In this document: positions 44,491 through 54,500 of the stretch, in pieces | How positions within the stretch are numbered: position 1 is the stretch's first letter | How the letters are laid out: every line of letters starts with the position of its first letter | From: Oscillatoriophycideae cyanobacterium NC_groundwater_1537_Pr4_S-0.65um_50_18 | GTDB taxonomy: Bacteria > Cyanobacteriota > Cyanobacteriia > Elainellales > Elainellaceae | Assembly: GCA_016208305.1 (NCBI GenBank) | Contig: JACQYI010000061.1 | Location: 62,001 to 126,000, forward strand | DNA: 64,000 bases | Direction of reading: 5' to 3' | Translations under genes and position numbers: made by a program | Notes under the pieces: model-generated | Databases searched by the model: none | What the model was told of the DNA's origin: nothing | Seen by the model: the letters and a program-made list of their open reading frames with translations, nothing else

Positions 44491-46200
44491 ATGGGTTATC
44501 GCATGGATCGCCGCGCCTATGCTGACACCTTTGGCATTACCGTGGGCGATCGCCTCCGCCTTGCTGACACCAATCTAATCATTGAAGTTGAGCAGGATCA
44601 TACCACCTACGGCGATGAGGTGAAATTTGGGGGAGGGAAGGTGATCCGCGATGGCATGGGACAATCGCCCATTACCAACGCTGAGGGCGCAGTCGATGCT
44701 GTGATTACCAATGCGCTAATCTTGGACTGGTGGGGAATTGTCAAGGCGGATGTGGGAATTAAAGACGGCAAGATTTTTGCCATTGGCAAGGCGGGCAATC
44801 CCTACATTCAAGACAACGTTAATATCGTGATTGGGCCGGGGACTGAGGCGATCGCAGGCGAAGGTCTGATCCTGACGGCAGGCGGGATTGATACCCATAT
44901 TCACTTTATCTGCCCACAGCAAATCGAAGTGGCGATCGCTTCGGGGGTGACGACCATGATTGGGGGTGGCACAGGGCCTGCGGCCGGAACGAGCGCAACG
45001 ACCTGTACGCCGGGGCCTTGGTATCTGGCACAGATGCTTAAGGCTGCCGATTGCTTCCCGATGAATCTCGGCTTTTTGGGCAAGGGCAATGCGGCGCTAC
45101 CGGGCGGTCTGGTCGAACAAATAGAGGCTGGCGCGATGGGTTTGAAGCTGCATGAAGACTGGGGAACGACTCCGGCAGCTATTGACACTTGCCTTACGGT
45201 TGCGGATGAGTATGATGTGCAGGTGGCCATCCACTCGGATACCCTCAACGAGGCTGGATTTGTTGAAAATACGATCGCAGCTTTTAAAAATCGCGTCATT
45301 CACACCTATCACACTGAGGGAGCAGGCGGCGGACATGCGCCGGACATCATCAAAGTCTGTGGTGAAGCCAATGTTCTGCCTTCCTCTACCAATCCGACGC
45401 GTCCCTACACGGTCAACACCCTAGAGGAACACCTGGATATGCTGATGGTCTGTCATCATCTCGACAGCGCCATTCCAGAAGATGTGGCTTTTGCTGAGTC
45501 GCGCATCAGACGAGAAACGATCGCCGCAGAAGATATCCTGCATGATCTAGGGGCTTTTAGCATGATTTCTTCTGACTCTCAGGCGATGGGGCGTGTGGGT
45601 GAGGTGATCATTCGCACCTGGCAAACTGGGCACAAAATGAAGGAGCAGCGGGGCGCTTTGCCACAGGATAGCGATCGCAATGACAATACTCGCGCTAAAC
45701 GCTACATTGCCAAGTACACGATTAATCCGGCTATTACCCACGGCATTGCCAATCATGTTGGCTCGATCGAGGTGGGTAAGTTAGCCGATCTCTGTCTCTG
45801 GCGACCTGCCACGTTTGGCGTGAAACCTGAGATGGTTTTGAAGGGCGGAATGATTGCCTGGGCACAAATGGGCGATGTCAATGCCAGTATTCCGACGCCG
45901 CAGCCTGTCCATATGCGACCTATGTTTGCTAGCTATGGCGGCGCGATGCAGGCAACTTCTCTAACGTTTGTCTCTCAGGCTGCGATCGATCAGGGCATCA
46001 CCGATCGCTTGAAGTTGAGTAAGCCAGTGGTGGCTTCTGTTAATAATCGCCAGATCAGCAAGCGGGATATGAAGCTAAACGATGCTATGCCGCATATTGA
46101 GGTTGATTCGGAAACCTACGAAGTTCGTGCCGATGGCCTGTTGCTGACCTGTGAACCTGCGACGCTGTTGCCGATGGCGCAGCGCTATTTCTTATTTTGA
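44491..46200 (+). CDS. ureC: Urease subunit alpha
   Basis: 569 residues, the catalytic subunit of nickel urease (urea to ammonia and carbamate). It starts [20 protein letters not shown]; metal and active-site motifs are [14 protein letters not shown], the carbamylated Lys in [12 protein letters not shown] (about residue 220), [16 protein letters not shown] and the flap [16 protein letters not shown] with its Cys. GGAG at 44477-44480 supports ATG 44491. ureA, ureB and accessory genes are not adjacent, as is often the case for ureC in cyanobacteria. Nickel-dependent and cytoplasmic. Confidence 0.97.
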   Translation: MGYRMDRRAYADTFGITVGDRLRLADTNLIIEVEQDHTTYGDEVKFGGGKVIRDGMGQSPITNAEGAVDAVITNALILDWWGIVKADVGIKDGKIFAIGKAGNPYIQDNVNIVIGPGTEAIAGEGLILTAGGIDTHIHFICPQQIEVAIASGVTTMIGGGTGPAAGTSATTCTPGPWYLAQMLKAADCFPMNLGFLGKGNAALPGGLVEQIEAGAMGLKLHEDWGTTPAAIDTCLTVADEYDVQVAIHSDTLNEAGFVENTIAAFKNRVIHTYHTEGAGGGHAPDIIKVCGEANVLPSSTNPTRPYTVNTLEEHLDMLMVCHHLDSAIPEDVAFAESRIRRETIAAEDILHDLGAFSMISSDSQAMGRVGEVIIRTWQTGHKMKEQRGALPQDSDRNDNTRAKRYIAKYTINPAITHGIANHVGSIEVGKLADLCLWRPATFGVKPEMVLKGGMIAWAQMGDVNASIPTPQPVHMRPMFASYGGAMQATSLTFVSQAAIDQGITDRLKLSKPVVASVNNRQISKRDMKLNDAMPHIEVDSETYEVRADGLLLTCEPATLLPMAQRYFLF

Positions 46201-46248
46201 GCAGGTTGCATCCTGTTTGAATAAAGAATTCGTGCAAGATATTCCATA

Positions 46249-46294
46249 AAGCGGATGTTTTTGAGAGCCATGCTGTTCCCAAAAGCATCCGCTT
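46249..46294 (+). terminator. Terminator hairpin after ureC
   Basis: AAGCGGATGTTTTTG (46249-46263) pairs with CAAAAGCATCCGCTT (46280-46294) with one mismatch, 16-nt loop, about 50 bp after the ureC stop. Confidence 0.55.
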
Positions 46295-46442
46295 CAGGGG
46301 GATTTTAAAGCGATCGCGTCATTCTAGGCGAAGGTCAACCTTATGAGCGATGCAATTCACTTGAGTTTTTTTTAGGTTAAGGGAAAGAACGTAATTTGAA
46401 TTGCACTTGCAATTCAGTTCTGCAACCTATAAGGATGGTTTT

Positions 46443-46823
46443 ATGACTCAGAATTCATCGCAACAGCAAGACCAAAGAGTGACAAAGCAGCCTATGACTC
46501 CAGAGGAAGTTGATCCGCAACAAAAGGCTGCCCAGAAGCAGGAACTGGAAAACTCAAAGGCTCCACTGACGGTTAACCCTGGCGATCGCATTGATGAATC
46601 TAAATCGTTAGAGGAGAAGGCGAAACAGGTTGCTGTGGATGCGCCTGATATCACAGGTGATCATATTGTTGTACCAACCTATTTCGTCGTGAACAACCCG
46701 GATGGTACCCAAGAAGCGCTGCATCATGTCAAAGATGCTGACGCAATTTCGGACATTGCGCGTCAGATTCATCTGGATGAAGCTAACAAGCATGAAGCCG
46801 ATAAGCACGAATCTAATAAGTAA
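46443..46823 (+). CDS. Small hydrophilic hypothetical protein
   Basis: 126 residues from ATG 46443, which has AAGGA upstream; the longer frame from 46401 lacks a ribosome site. It is very rich in Gln, Glu, Asp and Lys (TQNSSQQQDQRV; KAAQKQELENSKAP), has no Cys or Trp, and carries a small ordered-looking segment (DHIVVPTYFVVNNPDGTQEA). It ends in HEADKHESNK repeats. Such composition resembles desiccation or stress-related hydrophilins, but I do not recognise the family. Confidence 0.55.
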   Translation: MTQNSSQQQDQRVTKQPMTPEEVDPQQKAAQKQELENSKAPLTVNPGDRIDESKSLEEKAKQVAVDAPDITGDHIVVPTYFVVNNPDGTQEALHHVKDADAISDIARQIHLDEANKHEADKHESNK

Positions 46824-46870
46824 AGCTACGCAGTAAAGCTAATCAGCGAGGCAGCTTGCCAAGCAGGACT

Positions 46871-47935
46871 CTAGTGGGTGACTAACTCACGAACGGTTTC
46901 GCTACTGGGACGAGCCACCAGCCCAGGGTAGGGTTCTGGGGCAAACAATTGGTCTGGATAGCTCAGCAAAGCGCGATCGCAGACCTCAAGCAGTTCTGAT
47001 TCAGTGCGAGCTAGCCGCATGCTACGCAAGAAAAGACCTTCGGCATCTACGCTTTGGGCGATGTAGTTGAGGTACATTTTCAGGTAGCTGACGCGTGCCC
47101 GTTCGGGTACCGTCAATGCGGTTGTGGTTTGTCGTAACCGTTCAATGTAGCCCCGAACTTCCCCTAGAGTTACGGGATCTACAGATTGACCGCTGAGCTG
47201 TTGGCGAATTTGCTTAAAGATCCAGGGATTGCGAATGGCGGCACGTCCGACCATTACACCTGCGGCTTGGGTCTGATCAAGGGTAGCAACGGCAGCAGCG
47301 GCAGAGGTAATGTTGCCGTTGGCCAACACCGGACATTTTACCCGTTGCACAGCGTGGGCAATCCGGTCGTAATGCACAGCACCGTGATACATTTCTTTCA
47401 CGGTTCGGCCATGCAGACTCAGTAAGTCAATGTCGTGCCGATTGATGAGATCCAGAATGCGATCGAAGTTCTCGGTATCTTCAAATCCAATCCGCATTTT
47501 GACGCTCAAGCGTCCGTTTACGGCCTGTCGCAATTCGCCTAAAATGCGGTTAATTTTTTCGGGATCTCGTAGCAGCCCCCCGCCGACGTTCTTCCGGTAA
47601 ATTCTGGGAGCCGGACAGCCCATATTCAGGTCAATGCCTGCGATAGGATATTGGCTTAATTTGTTGGCAATGCGAACGAGATCGGGGATGCTTTCGCCTA
47701 TCATCTGGGCAAAAATGGGGCGATCGGTAGTGTTTTCGGTGATCGATCGCAGAATTTTTTTGTCTAGGCTAGACGTGTCATGCACCCGAAAATATTCTGT
47801 AAAGAAGTAATCGGGACAGCCATAGCCAGCCACGACTTGCATGAAGAACAGATCTGTTACATCTTGCATGGGCGCTAGAGCCGTGAGAGCAAGCCCTGGA
47901 CAGAGCGGAGGAGGAAGGCGATCGAGGGGAGACAT
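46871..47935 (-). CDS. dus: tRNA-dihydrouridine synthase
   Basis: A 354-residue TIM-barrel flavoenzyme. The catalytic Cys is Cys107 in DLNMGCPAPRI, with KMRIGFEDTENF, SLHGRTVKEMYHG and VLANGNITS as FMN and tRNA motifs, then a C-terminal helical domain. It reduces uridine to dihydrouridine in the tRNA D-loop. The sequence is Dus family; DusA/B/C subgroup not decided. Standard length. Confidence 0.92.
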   Translation of the reverse strand: MSPLDRLPPPLCPGLALTALAPMQDVTDLFFMQVVAGYGCPDYFFTEYFRVHDTSSLDKKILRSITENTTDRPIFAQMIGESIPDLVRIANKLSQYPIAGIDLNMGCPAPRIYRKNVGGGLLRDPEKINRILGELRQAVNGRLSVKMRIGFEDTENFDRILDLINRHDIDLLSLHGRTVKEMYHGAVHYDRIAHAVQRVKCPVLANGNITSAAAAVATLDQTQAAGVMVGRAAIRNPWIFKQIRQQLSGQSVDPVTLGEVRGYIERLRQTTTALTVPERARVSYLKMYLNYIAQSVDAEGLFLRSMRLARTESELLEVCDRALLSYPDQLFAPEPYPGLVARPSSETVRELVTH

Positions 47936-48027
47936 GGAAGAGCGATCGTGATGTACTTAGCGGGTTGAATTCATGAGTTATGGATCATGCGTTATGGATT
48001 TGGTGACTTTAACAGAGTTGCCCAACG

Positions 48028-48870
48028 CTACTGCTGTTCGCGTCCTTTTAGCAAACTGATGACGGTGAGCGCCAAAGTGCTGGGTTTGACGGGCTTAGTG
48101 AGCTGAAGCTGAAAGCCTGCGTTGAGAGCGCGGGTGCGATCTTCGTTTCTGGCATAGGCCGTTAGCGCCACGGCGGGCACTTCTCCGCCAGGGTAGGGCG
48201 ATCGCCGCCGCACTTCCTGCATAAAGTCATAGCCGTCCGTCTGCGGCATCCGGATATCACTCACAATAATATCAGGGTTGAAGCGCTCGAATGCCTCTAG
48301 GGCTGCTTGAGCGGAATTTACAGCAACAACCTGGGCACCATAGGCTTGAAGCGTCATGCGCTGCATTTCGCAGCCATCGCGATCGTCATCAACCATCAAG
48401 ACTTTAATGCCTCTGAGCAAAGTCCAGGGATCGATCGCAGGTTGTTCTATGGCGATCGTTTTCTGAATGCGGCTCACCTGTCGCGATTGTATGGCACTCT
48501 TCAGCGACATGATAAAAGGCTCCCATTCAATAGGCTTTTGCAGCAGATCATAAGCGCCGCCCCGCAGCGCCTGTACAGCAACTTGATAATCGTCATGGCT
48601 GCTGACCAGCAAAATTGGAATTTCGGGCTGCCAGACGCGCATCATGTCTAGGAGTTCTAGGCCATCCATCATAGGCATGCGGATATCGCTGATGATCACA
48701 TCAAAATCGGCAGCTTCAACCTGGCGGAATGCCTCTGTTGCCGATCGGCAAGTTGCGATTTCTACAGACTCTTCTGCGGACTCTAGGTGGCGCTGTATGC
48801 CTTCAGATAGAGCAAAAAGAAAAGTTGTATCATCGTCAACCAGCAAAATACGAATAGGTGTCGCAACCAT
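48028..48870 (-). CDS. Double-receiver response regulator
   Basis: 280 residues with two CheY-like domains in tandem. Domain 1 has ILLVDDDTTF with phospho-Asp in VIISDIRMPMMDG; domain 2 (from about 155) has VLMVDDDRDG and IIVSDIRMPQTDGYDF, with the conserved Lys in QLTKPVKP. There is no DNA-binding or enzymatic output. It probably relays phosphate from the hybrid kinases encoded upstream (49342 and 51535), all on the minus strand. Confidence 0.9.
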   Translation of the reverse strand: MVATPIRILLVDDDTTFLFALSEGIQRHLESAEESVEIATCRSATEAFRQVEAADFDVIISDIRMPMMDGLELLDMMRVWQPEIPILLVSSHDDYQVAVQALRGGAYDLLQKPIEWEPFIMSLKSAIQSRQVSRIQKTIAIEQPAIDPWTLLRGIKVLMVDDDRDGCEMQRMTLQAYGAQVVAVNSAQAALEAFERFNPDIIVSDIRMPQTDGYDFMQEVRRRSPYPGGEVPAVALTAYARNEDRTRALNAGFQLQLTKPVKPSTLALTVISLLKGREQQ

Positions 48871-49101
48871 TACTATCCTCAGCCAGAATGTCCTTCAAGA
48901 ATGTTCTAACGCTGTGAGAAAACGTTATGGATAGTTTGCGCCCTATATTCTTTTTAGCCATAATTTGCCAAAGATGCATCTCTCTGGGGTGCGATCTGAA
49001 AATTTTGCCTGCCAAATTCAAATTTCTACTAAAAGGCGTAAACGTTCAGACATATAACTTGAGAAAATGATAAGGTGAACATTGGCTTTTGCAGGTGAGA
49101 A

Positions 49102-49293
49102 ATGAGACATTCTTGTTCTAGAAAATCTTTATATCTCGGAGAAAACTTTGGCTTCTTTCTGTTCACAGCTTTGACTTTGCTGTTGATCAAAGCCGGAGAT
49201 TTTTATGGGGCAAATGCCACGAATAGCGCTACAGCCTACAGCGCTGAATCTAATTTTCAACGAATTGCCGATCACGAGATGTTGCGGCAGTAG
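49102..49293 (+). CDS. Possible small membrane protein
   Basis: 63 residues from ATG 49102 with AGGTGAG just ahead. It has one clear hydrophobic segment (FGFFLFTALTLLLIKAGDFY) after a basic N-terminus and then a polar tail. It overlaps no other gene and sits alone in a 470-bp minus-strand intergenic stretch. No family recognised; a chance ORF is possible. The rest of 48871-49341 holds only the promoter of the double receiver gene. Confidence 0.3.
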   Translation: MRHSCSRKSLYLGENFGFFLFTALTLLLIKAGDFYGANATNSATAYSAESNFQRIADHEMLRQ

Positions 49294-49341
49294 TACTGAT
49301 TCTGTTAAGGCTTTATCAAAAGGCTCTATCAAGCTTAAGAG

Positions 49342-51408
49342 TCAAGGCTTGGTCAAGCGGACGATCGCTGCAACTAAATCGCCAGGGTCAAAAGGCTTAG
49401 AGAGATGCGTTTGAAACCCTGCCGCCAGCGTTCGAGCCTGATCGGCTTCTCCAGTATAGGCAGTTAGGGCAATGGCCGGAAGATTTTTTCCCTGCTCTGA
49501 TCTCCGTACTTGGTAGATAAGGCTATATCCATCTTCTTCAATCATGCCGATGTCGCTCACCAGAATGTGAGGCGATAGCTCAGCGATCGCGCTCAGGGCA
49601 GCTTGGGCTGAACCTACACCCGTAACGATCGCGCCTGCCTGCTCTAGCAAGAGCTGAAGAAACTCTCTGGCATCAGGCTGGTCTTCTACGACAAGAACTT
49701 GCAGTCCGGTTAAGGGCCGAATGCCAGAGGGTGCTGGGGCTGTCGGATTTTTGGCTGTAGGAGGTTTTGAATCGGTTGGGTGTTCGCTTGTGGGTGGGGG
49801 TTCGCTTGTAGGCAGAGGGAGCGTAGGTGTGGGGAGCGTGGGTAATTCGAGGGTAAATGTGGCACCTTGGCCTTTGCCGGGACTGGTCGCTGTGACGGTA
49901 CCTTGGTGTAGCGTGACCAAATGATGCACGATCGCTAATCCCAATCCTAGACCGCCTTGTCCGCGCGTGCGGCTGCTGTCGGCTTGTCGAAAGCGATCGA
50001 AAATGTAGGGTAAAAAGTCTATCGGAATGCCAATCCCTGTATCTGTGACCTGCATTTGGACTTGAGCACCGACCTGCCTCAGGGATAATTCTACCTTGCC
50101 CCCTGGAGGTGTAAATTTGATGGCGTTAGACAGAAGATTTCCCACGATTTGCTGCATGCGCATGGCATCTGCCCAGACAGGCTCGATCGCAGGATCGAGG
50201 TCGGCCTGGATTTGAATGGTTCTTGCTGCCGCTAAGGGAGTTGCTGTATCTAGAGCCGCTTCTACAATGGGCACCAGAGAGAGCGCGGCACAATTGAGCT
50301 GAAGCTTACCCTGAATAATTTGAGAGACATCGAGAATATCTGCAATTAGGGCGGCTTGGAGTTCGGCGTTGCGTTCGATGGTTTCTAGTGCTCGCGCTAT
50401 CTTTTCAGGTTCTAGGGAACGGGAACGCAGCAGTTTTGCCCAACCCAGAATAGAGTTGAGTGGCGTGCGCAGTTCGTGGGAAAGCACCGCTAAAAATTCA
50501 TCCTTCATGCGGTTGAGGGTTTCTGCCTCTTGGCGTGCTGCCTGTTCACGAATGAGTTGGAATTGCGCTTCTTGTGCCTGTTTGCGCTCGGTGATATCTT
50601 CGATCGTTCCCACATGTCCAATCAATTCGCCCTTGTCAGAAATCATAGGCGCAGACCGAACGCTAACCCAGCGAGTCACCTTTGCCTGGGGCTGAAAGCG
50701 GTACTCAATAACAGACGCTTGATGGCAATGGTCAAGATTGCCCCATTCGGTAGAGACTTGAGCAAGTACCCGTTCGCGATCGTCTGGGTGAATAAAATTT
50801 GTCCATCCTTTGTCTAGACTTTCTGCCAAACTAAACCCACAAATCGCCTGACATCGAGGATTTGTATAGGTAAATCTTCCTTCTAAATCGGTGAGAAAAA
50901 TACCAATGGGTGAGCAGGCGCTTAGAGAGCGAAACTGTTCTTCGCTGCGCTTAAGCTGCTCGTTAGCTGCCATTAGTTGCGCAGTTTGCTGCTTTAGGAT
51001 CTCTGTTTTTTGATAGAGTTCAACAAATACTTCGACTTTGGAGAGCAGCGTTTCTGGTTCGATCGGCTTGAACAAATAGTCTACGGCCTTGAGCGAATAT
51101 CCCCTGAAAACAAAGTCATCGCTGGTGTTAAAGGCGGTGAGAAAAATAATGGGCGTATTGTGCGATCGCTGGCGTTGACGAATCAGAGTTGCTGTTTCAA
51201 ACCCATCCATTTGGGGCATCTGCACATCTAGAAGAATCACCGCAAAGTCCTGCTCAAGCAAGCATTTCAAAGCTTCCATTCCTGATTTTGCCGTGACAAG
51301 ATTTTGCCCTAGCTGCTCCAAGATGGCTGTTAATGCGACTAGGTTTTCAGGATGGTCATCGACCAGGAGGATATTAACTTTGGGTTGATTCAGCAGTTGA
51401 TTCAACAT
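49342..51408 (-). CDS. Hybrid sensor histidine kinase (REC-PAS-HisKA-HATPase-REC)
   Basis: 688 residues. N-terminal receiver (NILLVDDHPEN, Asp in VILLDVQMPQMDGFE, Lys in DYLFKPIEP), PAS/PAC (FRSLSACSPIGIFLTD to GTIEDITERK), HisKA with His in [15 protein letters not shown], HATPase_c (GNLLSNAIKFTPPGG, DTGIGIP, GLGLGLAIV), a Pro/Thr linker (TSEPPPTSEHPTDS-like) and a C-terminal receiver (VLVVEDQPDARE, VSDIGMIEEDGY). There are no membrane segments, so signal input is cytoplasmic. ATG 51408 is used; the ORF to 51453 begins at a TTG and contains a 16-bp duplication that includes the ATG region. Confidence 0.92.
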   Translation of the reverse strand: MLNQLLNQPKVNILLVDDHPENLVALTAILEQLGQNLVTAKSGMEALKCLLEQDFAVILLDVQMPQMDGFETATLIRQRQRSHNTPIIFLTAFNTSDDFVFRGYSLKAVDYLFKPIEPETLLSKVEVFVELYQKTEILKQQTAQLMAANEQLKRSEEQFRSLSACSPIGIFLTDLEGRFTYTNPRCQAICGFSLAESLDKGWTNFIHPDDRERVLAQVSTEWGNLDHCHQASVIEYRFQPQAKVTRWVSVRSAPMISDKGELIGHVGTIEDITERKQAQEAQFQLIREQAARQEAETLNRMKDEFLAVLSHELRTPLNSILGWAKLLRSRSLEPEKIARALETIERNAELQAALIADILDVSQIIQGKLQLNCAALSLVPIVEAALDTATPLAAARTIQIQADLDPAIEPVWADAMRMQQIVGNLLSNAIKFTPPGGKVELSLRQVGAQVQMQVTDTGIGIPIDFLPYIFDRFRQADSSRTRGQGGLGLGLAIVHHLVTLHQGTVTATSPGKGQGATFTLELPTLPTPTLPLPTSEPPPTSEHPTDSKPPTAKNPTAPAPSGIRPLTGLQVLVVEDQPDAREFLQLLLEQAGAIVTGVGSAQAALSAIAELSPHILVSDIGMIEEDGYSLIYQVRRSEQGKNLPAIALTAYTGEADQARTLAAGFQTHLSKPFDPGDLVAAIVRLTKP

Positions 51409-51534
51409 ATACACCGGAAAATCATATACACCGGAAACTCTAGAGACACCCAAAAAACAAATGCATCAGAAAGTACAGAGACATGGGAAAAGAATACGAG
51501 TCGATCGATATTTGACTCCTCTTAGGGGATGTTT

Positions 51535-54500
51535 TTAGGAAGACATATACTCGCGCAGGAGGAATAAAAGCTGCTCAACATCAACAGGTTTGGTGATATA
51601 GTCAGAGGCTCCCGCTTCAAGACATTTTTCGCGATCGCCCTTCATGGCTTTGGCTGTGAGGGCAATCATGGGTAGCGATCGAAATTGCTCAATCTGACGA
51701 ATGGCCTGCATGGTTTCGTAGCCATCCATTTCAGGCATCATTAAGTCCATCAGCACCAGCTCGATATCTGAGTTATTCTGCAACTGAGTCAGCCCATCTC
51801 GACCGTTTTCGGCATAGATGACCTGAATCTGATACTGCTCTAAAAGGCTAGTGAGAGCAAAGATATTACGGACATCATCATCGACAATGAGAACTTTCTT
51901 GCCTGCTAAAATTTCATTGCTTTGCGTTTCATAGCCTTGTGTTTCATGACCTTGCGTTTCATAGCCTTGCGTTTCATAGCCTTGCGATCGCGTGATGGGT
52001 CGCTGGGGTTGAGGCTGTTGTGTTATGGGAGGCTGGGGCGCTGGGTTCTGATCTAGCAGGTTGGCCTGAACCCGATGCAGGAATAGTGCAGTTTCGGCTA
52101 GCAGTCGTTCGGGCGATCGCGCATCTTTGAGAATAATCGTGTCAGAAATCTGCCGCAGATCGTTCTCTTCCTCAGGCACCAACTCTTTGCCAGTGTAGAT
52201 AATAATCGGCAAATCTGCCAAGGCAGGGTTTTGCTTGATCCGTTCGATTAACTCTACGCCTGCCATGTCGGGCAGCATCAGATCCACGACGATACAGTCA
52301 AACGGAGTGGAGTTAAGTATTTCTAGCGCTGCCGCTCCTCGCTCTACAGAGGCGACATTGAGATCGCTACTGTGCAGCAATTCCACTAAGCTCTGGCGCT
52401 GGAGGTCGTCATCTTCAACCACCAGCAAATTTTTCACCGATCGCTCAACAACTTCTTTAATATCCTCTAAGGCGTCCAGCAGGGTTTCACGACTGACGGG
52501 CTTTTGCAAAAAGGCGATCGCGCCCATTTGCAAACTGCGCTGCTGCTCTTCTTCAACCGACATGATGTGAACTGGAATATGCCGCGTGTCTGGGTCGTGC
52601 TTGAGGCGATCCAATACCGTCCAGCCATCCATGCCGGGTAGCCGAATGTCTAACATAATGGCCTGGGGCTTGAACTCCTGCACCATCCTTAACCCGACAT
52701 CGCTACGGGCGGCGATGAGTCCTTTGAAACCTTGCTGTCGGGCAATATCGAGCAGGATACGGGCGAACTTGAGGTCGTCTTCGATGATTAACAAAACGCG
52801 ATCGTTGGGTTGCAAGGCTCCCCGATCATCGACGATCTCCGGCAATGTGGATGCAGAAGCAGGTAAAAGGGAAGTGGAGTGAGATTCGATCGCGCCCCAC
52901 ATTTGCCGCTCTCTGCGGGGAAAGGCCAACTCTTCACGATTTTCAGAAGCACCATAGGTTTGGGGCAGATAAAGCGTAAAGGTGCTGCCTTGACCCATTT
53001 GGCTCACCAGAACAATTTCGCCGCCCAAAAGCTGTGCAATTTCGCGGCTGATGGATAGCCCTAAACCTGTGCCCCCATATTTGCGGGAGGTCGTACCATC
53101 GGCCTGTTGAAAGGCTTCAAAGATGACCTGCTGTTTGTCAGGTGCAATGCCGATGCCCGTATCGCGTACCGTAAAGGCGATCACGTTACTGGCGCGATTA
53201 AGCGCTTCGTGACTGGCGCTCCAGCCTTGGGTGGCCACGCTAATTTGCAGACTGACTTGACCTTGCTCAGTGAACTTAAAAGCGTTGGACAAAAGATTTT
53301 TCAGCACCTGTTGCAGCCGTTTGGAATCGGTATAGAGACTGTGCGGCAGGCGATCGTCGAGCTGGATGAGAAAGTCGAGGTTGCGATCGATGGCAATTTG
53401 CCGGAAGGTGCGATCGAGATGTCCTTGCAGTTCGGTAAACAAGGTCTGATCGAGATTGACCGACATGGTACCGGACTCAATCTTCGCTAGATCGAGAATG
53501 TCGTTGATCAGCGCCAGCAGGTCGTTGCCTGATGAGTAAATGGTGCGGGCATATTCAACTTGTTTTTCGGTGAGGTTCTCAGCGCTGTTGTCTCCTAGCA
53601 ACCGCGCCAAAATTAGCAGGCTGTTGAGCGGAGTCCGCAACTCATGGGACATGTTCGCCAAGAACTCTGACTTATATTTAGAGGTCATGGCCAGCTGCTT
53701 TGCCTTCTCTTCTAGAGACTGACGAGCCTGCTCAATTTCGCTGTTCTTTCGCTCGACCTCACGGTTTTGTACCACCAAAAGCTCGGCTTTTTCTTCTAGA
53801 TCATCATTGGTTTGCTGAAGCTGCTCTTGCTGGTTTTTCAGCAGTTCTTCTGAAGCTCGCAATGACTGTGCCTGCTGTTCTAGGCGCTGGTTGGTTTCAG
53901 TTAGCTCTTTTTGCTGAGTCTGCAATTCTTCGGCAAGAGATTGAGACTGCTTCAGCAATTCCTCAGTTCGCATACTGGCGGCGATCGTATTGAGGACGAT
54001 GGCGATACTCTCCGTTAGCTGATCAAAGAAGGTGAGGTGAATCTCGTTAAACCGATTGAAGGATGCTAGCTCGACGACAGCCGTGACCTGTCCTTCAAAG
54101 AGGACAGGTAAAACGACGACATTGCGGGGTGTTGACTCTCCTAAGCCAGAGCTAATGGTGATATAGTTTTCGGGCACTTCTGTCAGCAGAATCCGCTCTT
54201 TCTCTAGGGCACATTGTCCGACTAGCCCTTCGCCCACATGAAAACGATTGGCCAGATGCTTGCGTTCGCGGTAGGCGTAGGTGGTGAGCAGCTTGAGATA
54301 GGCCGAATGCTCGTTGCCTTCCATCAGATAAAAGACGCCATGCTGAGCCGAAACCAAGGGAGCCAGCTCTGACAAAATCAATCGAGAAACGGTTTCTAGA
54401 TCACGCTGTCCCTGCAACATGCGTGTAAATTTCGCCAGGTTGGTTTTCAGCCAGTCTTGCTCGGTATTTTTCTGAGTTGTTTCTCGCAGATTGGCAATCA

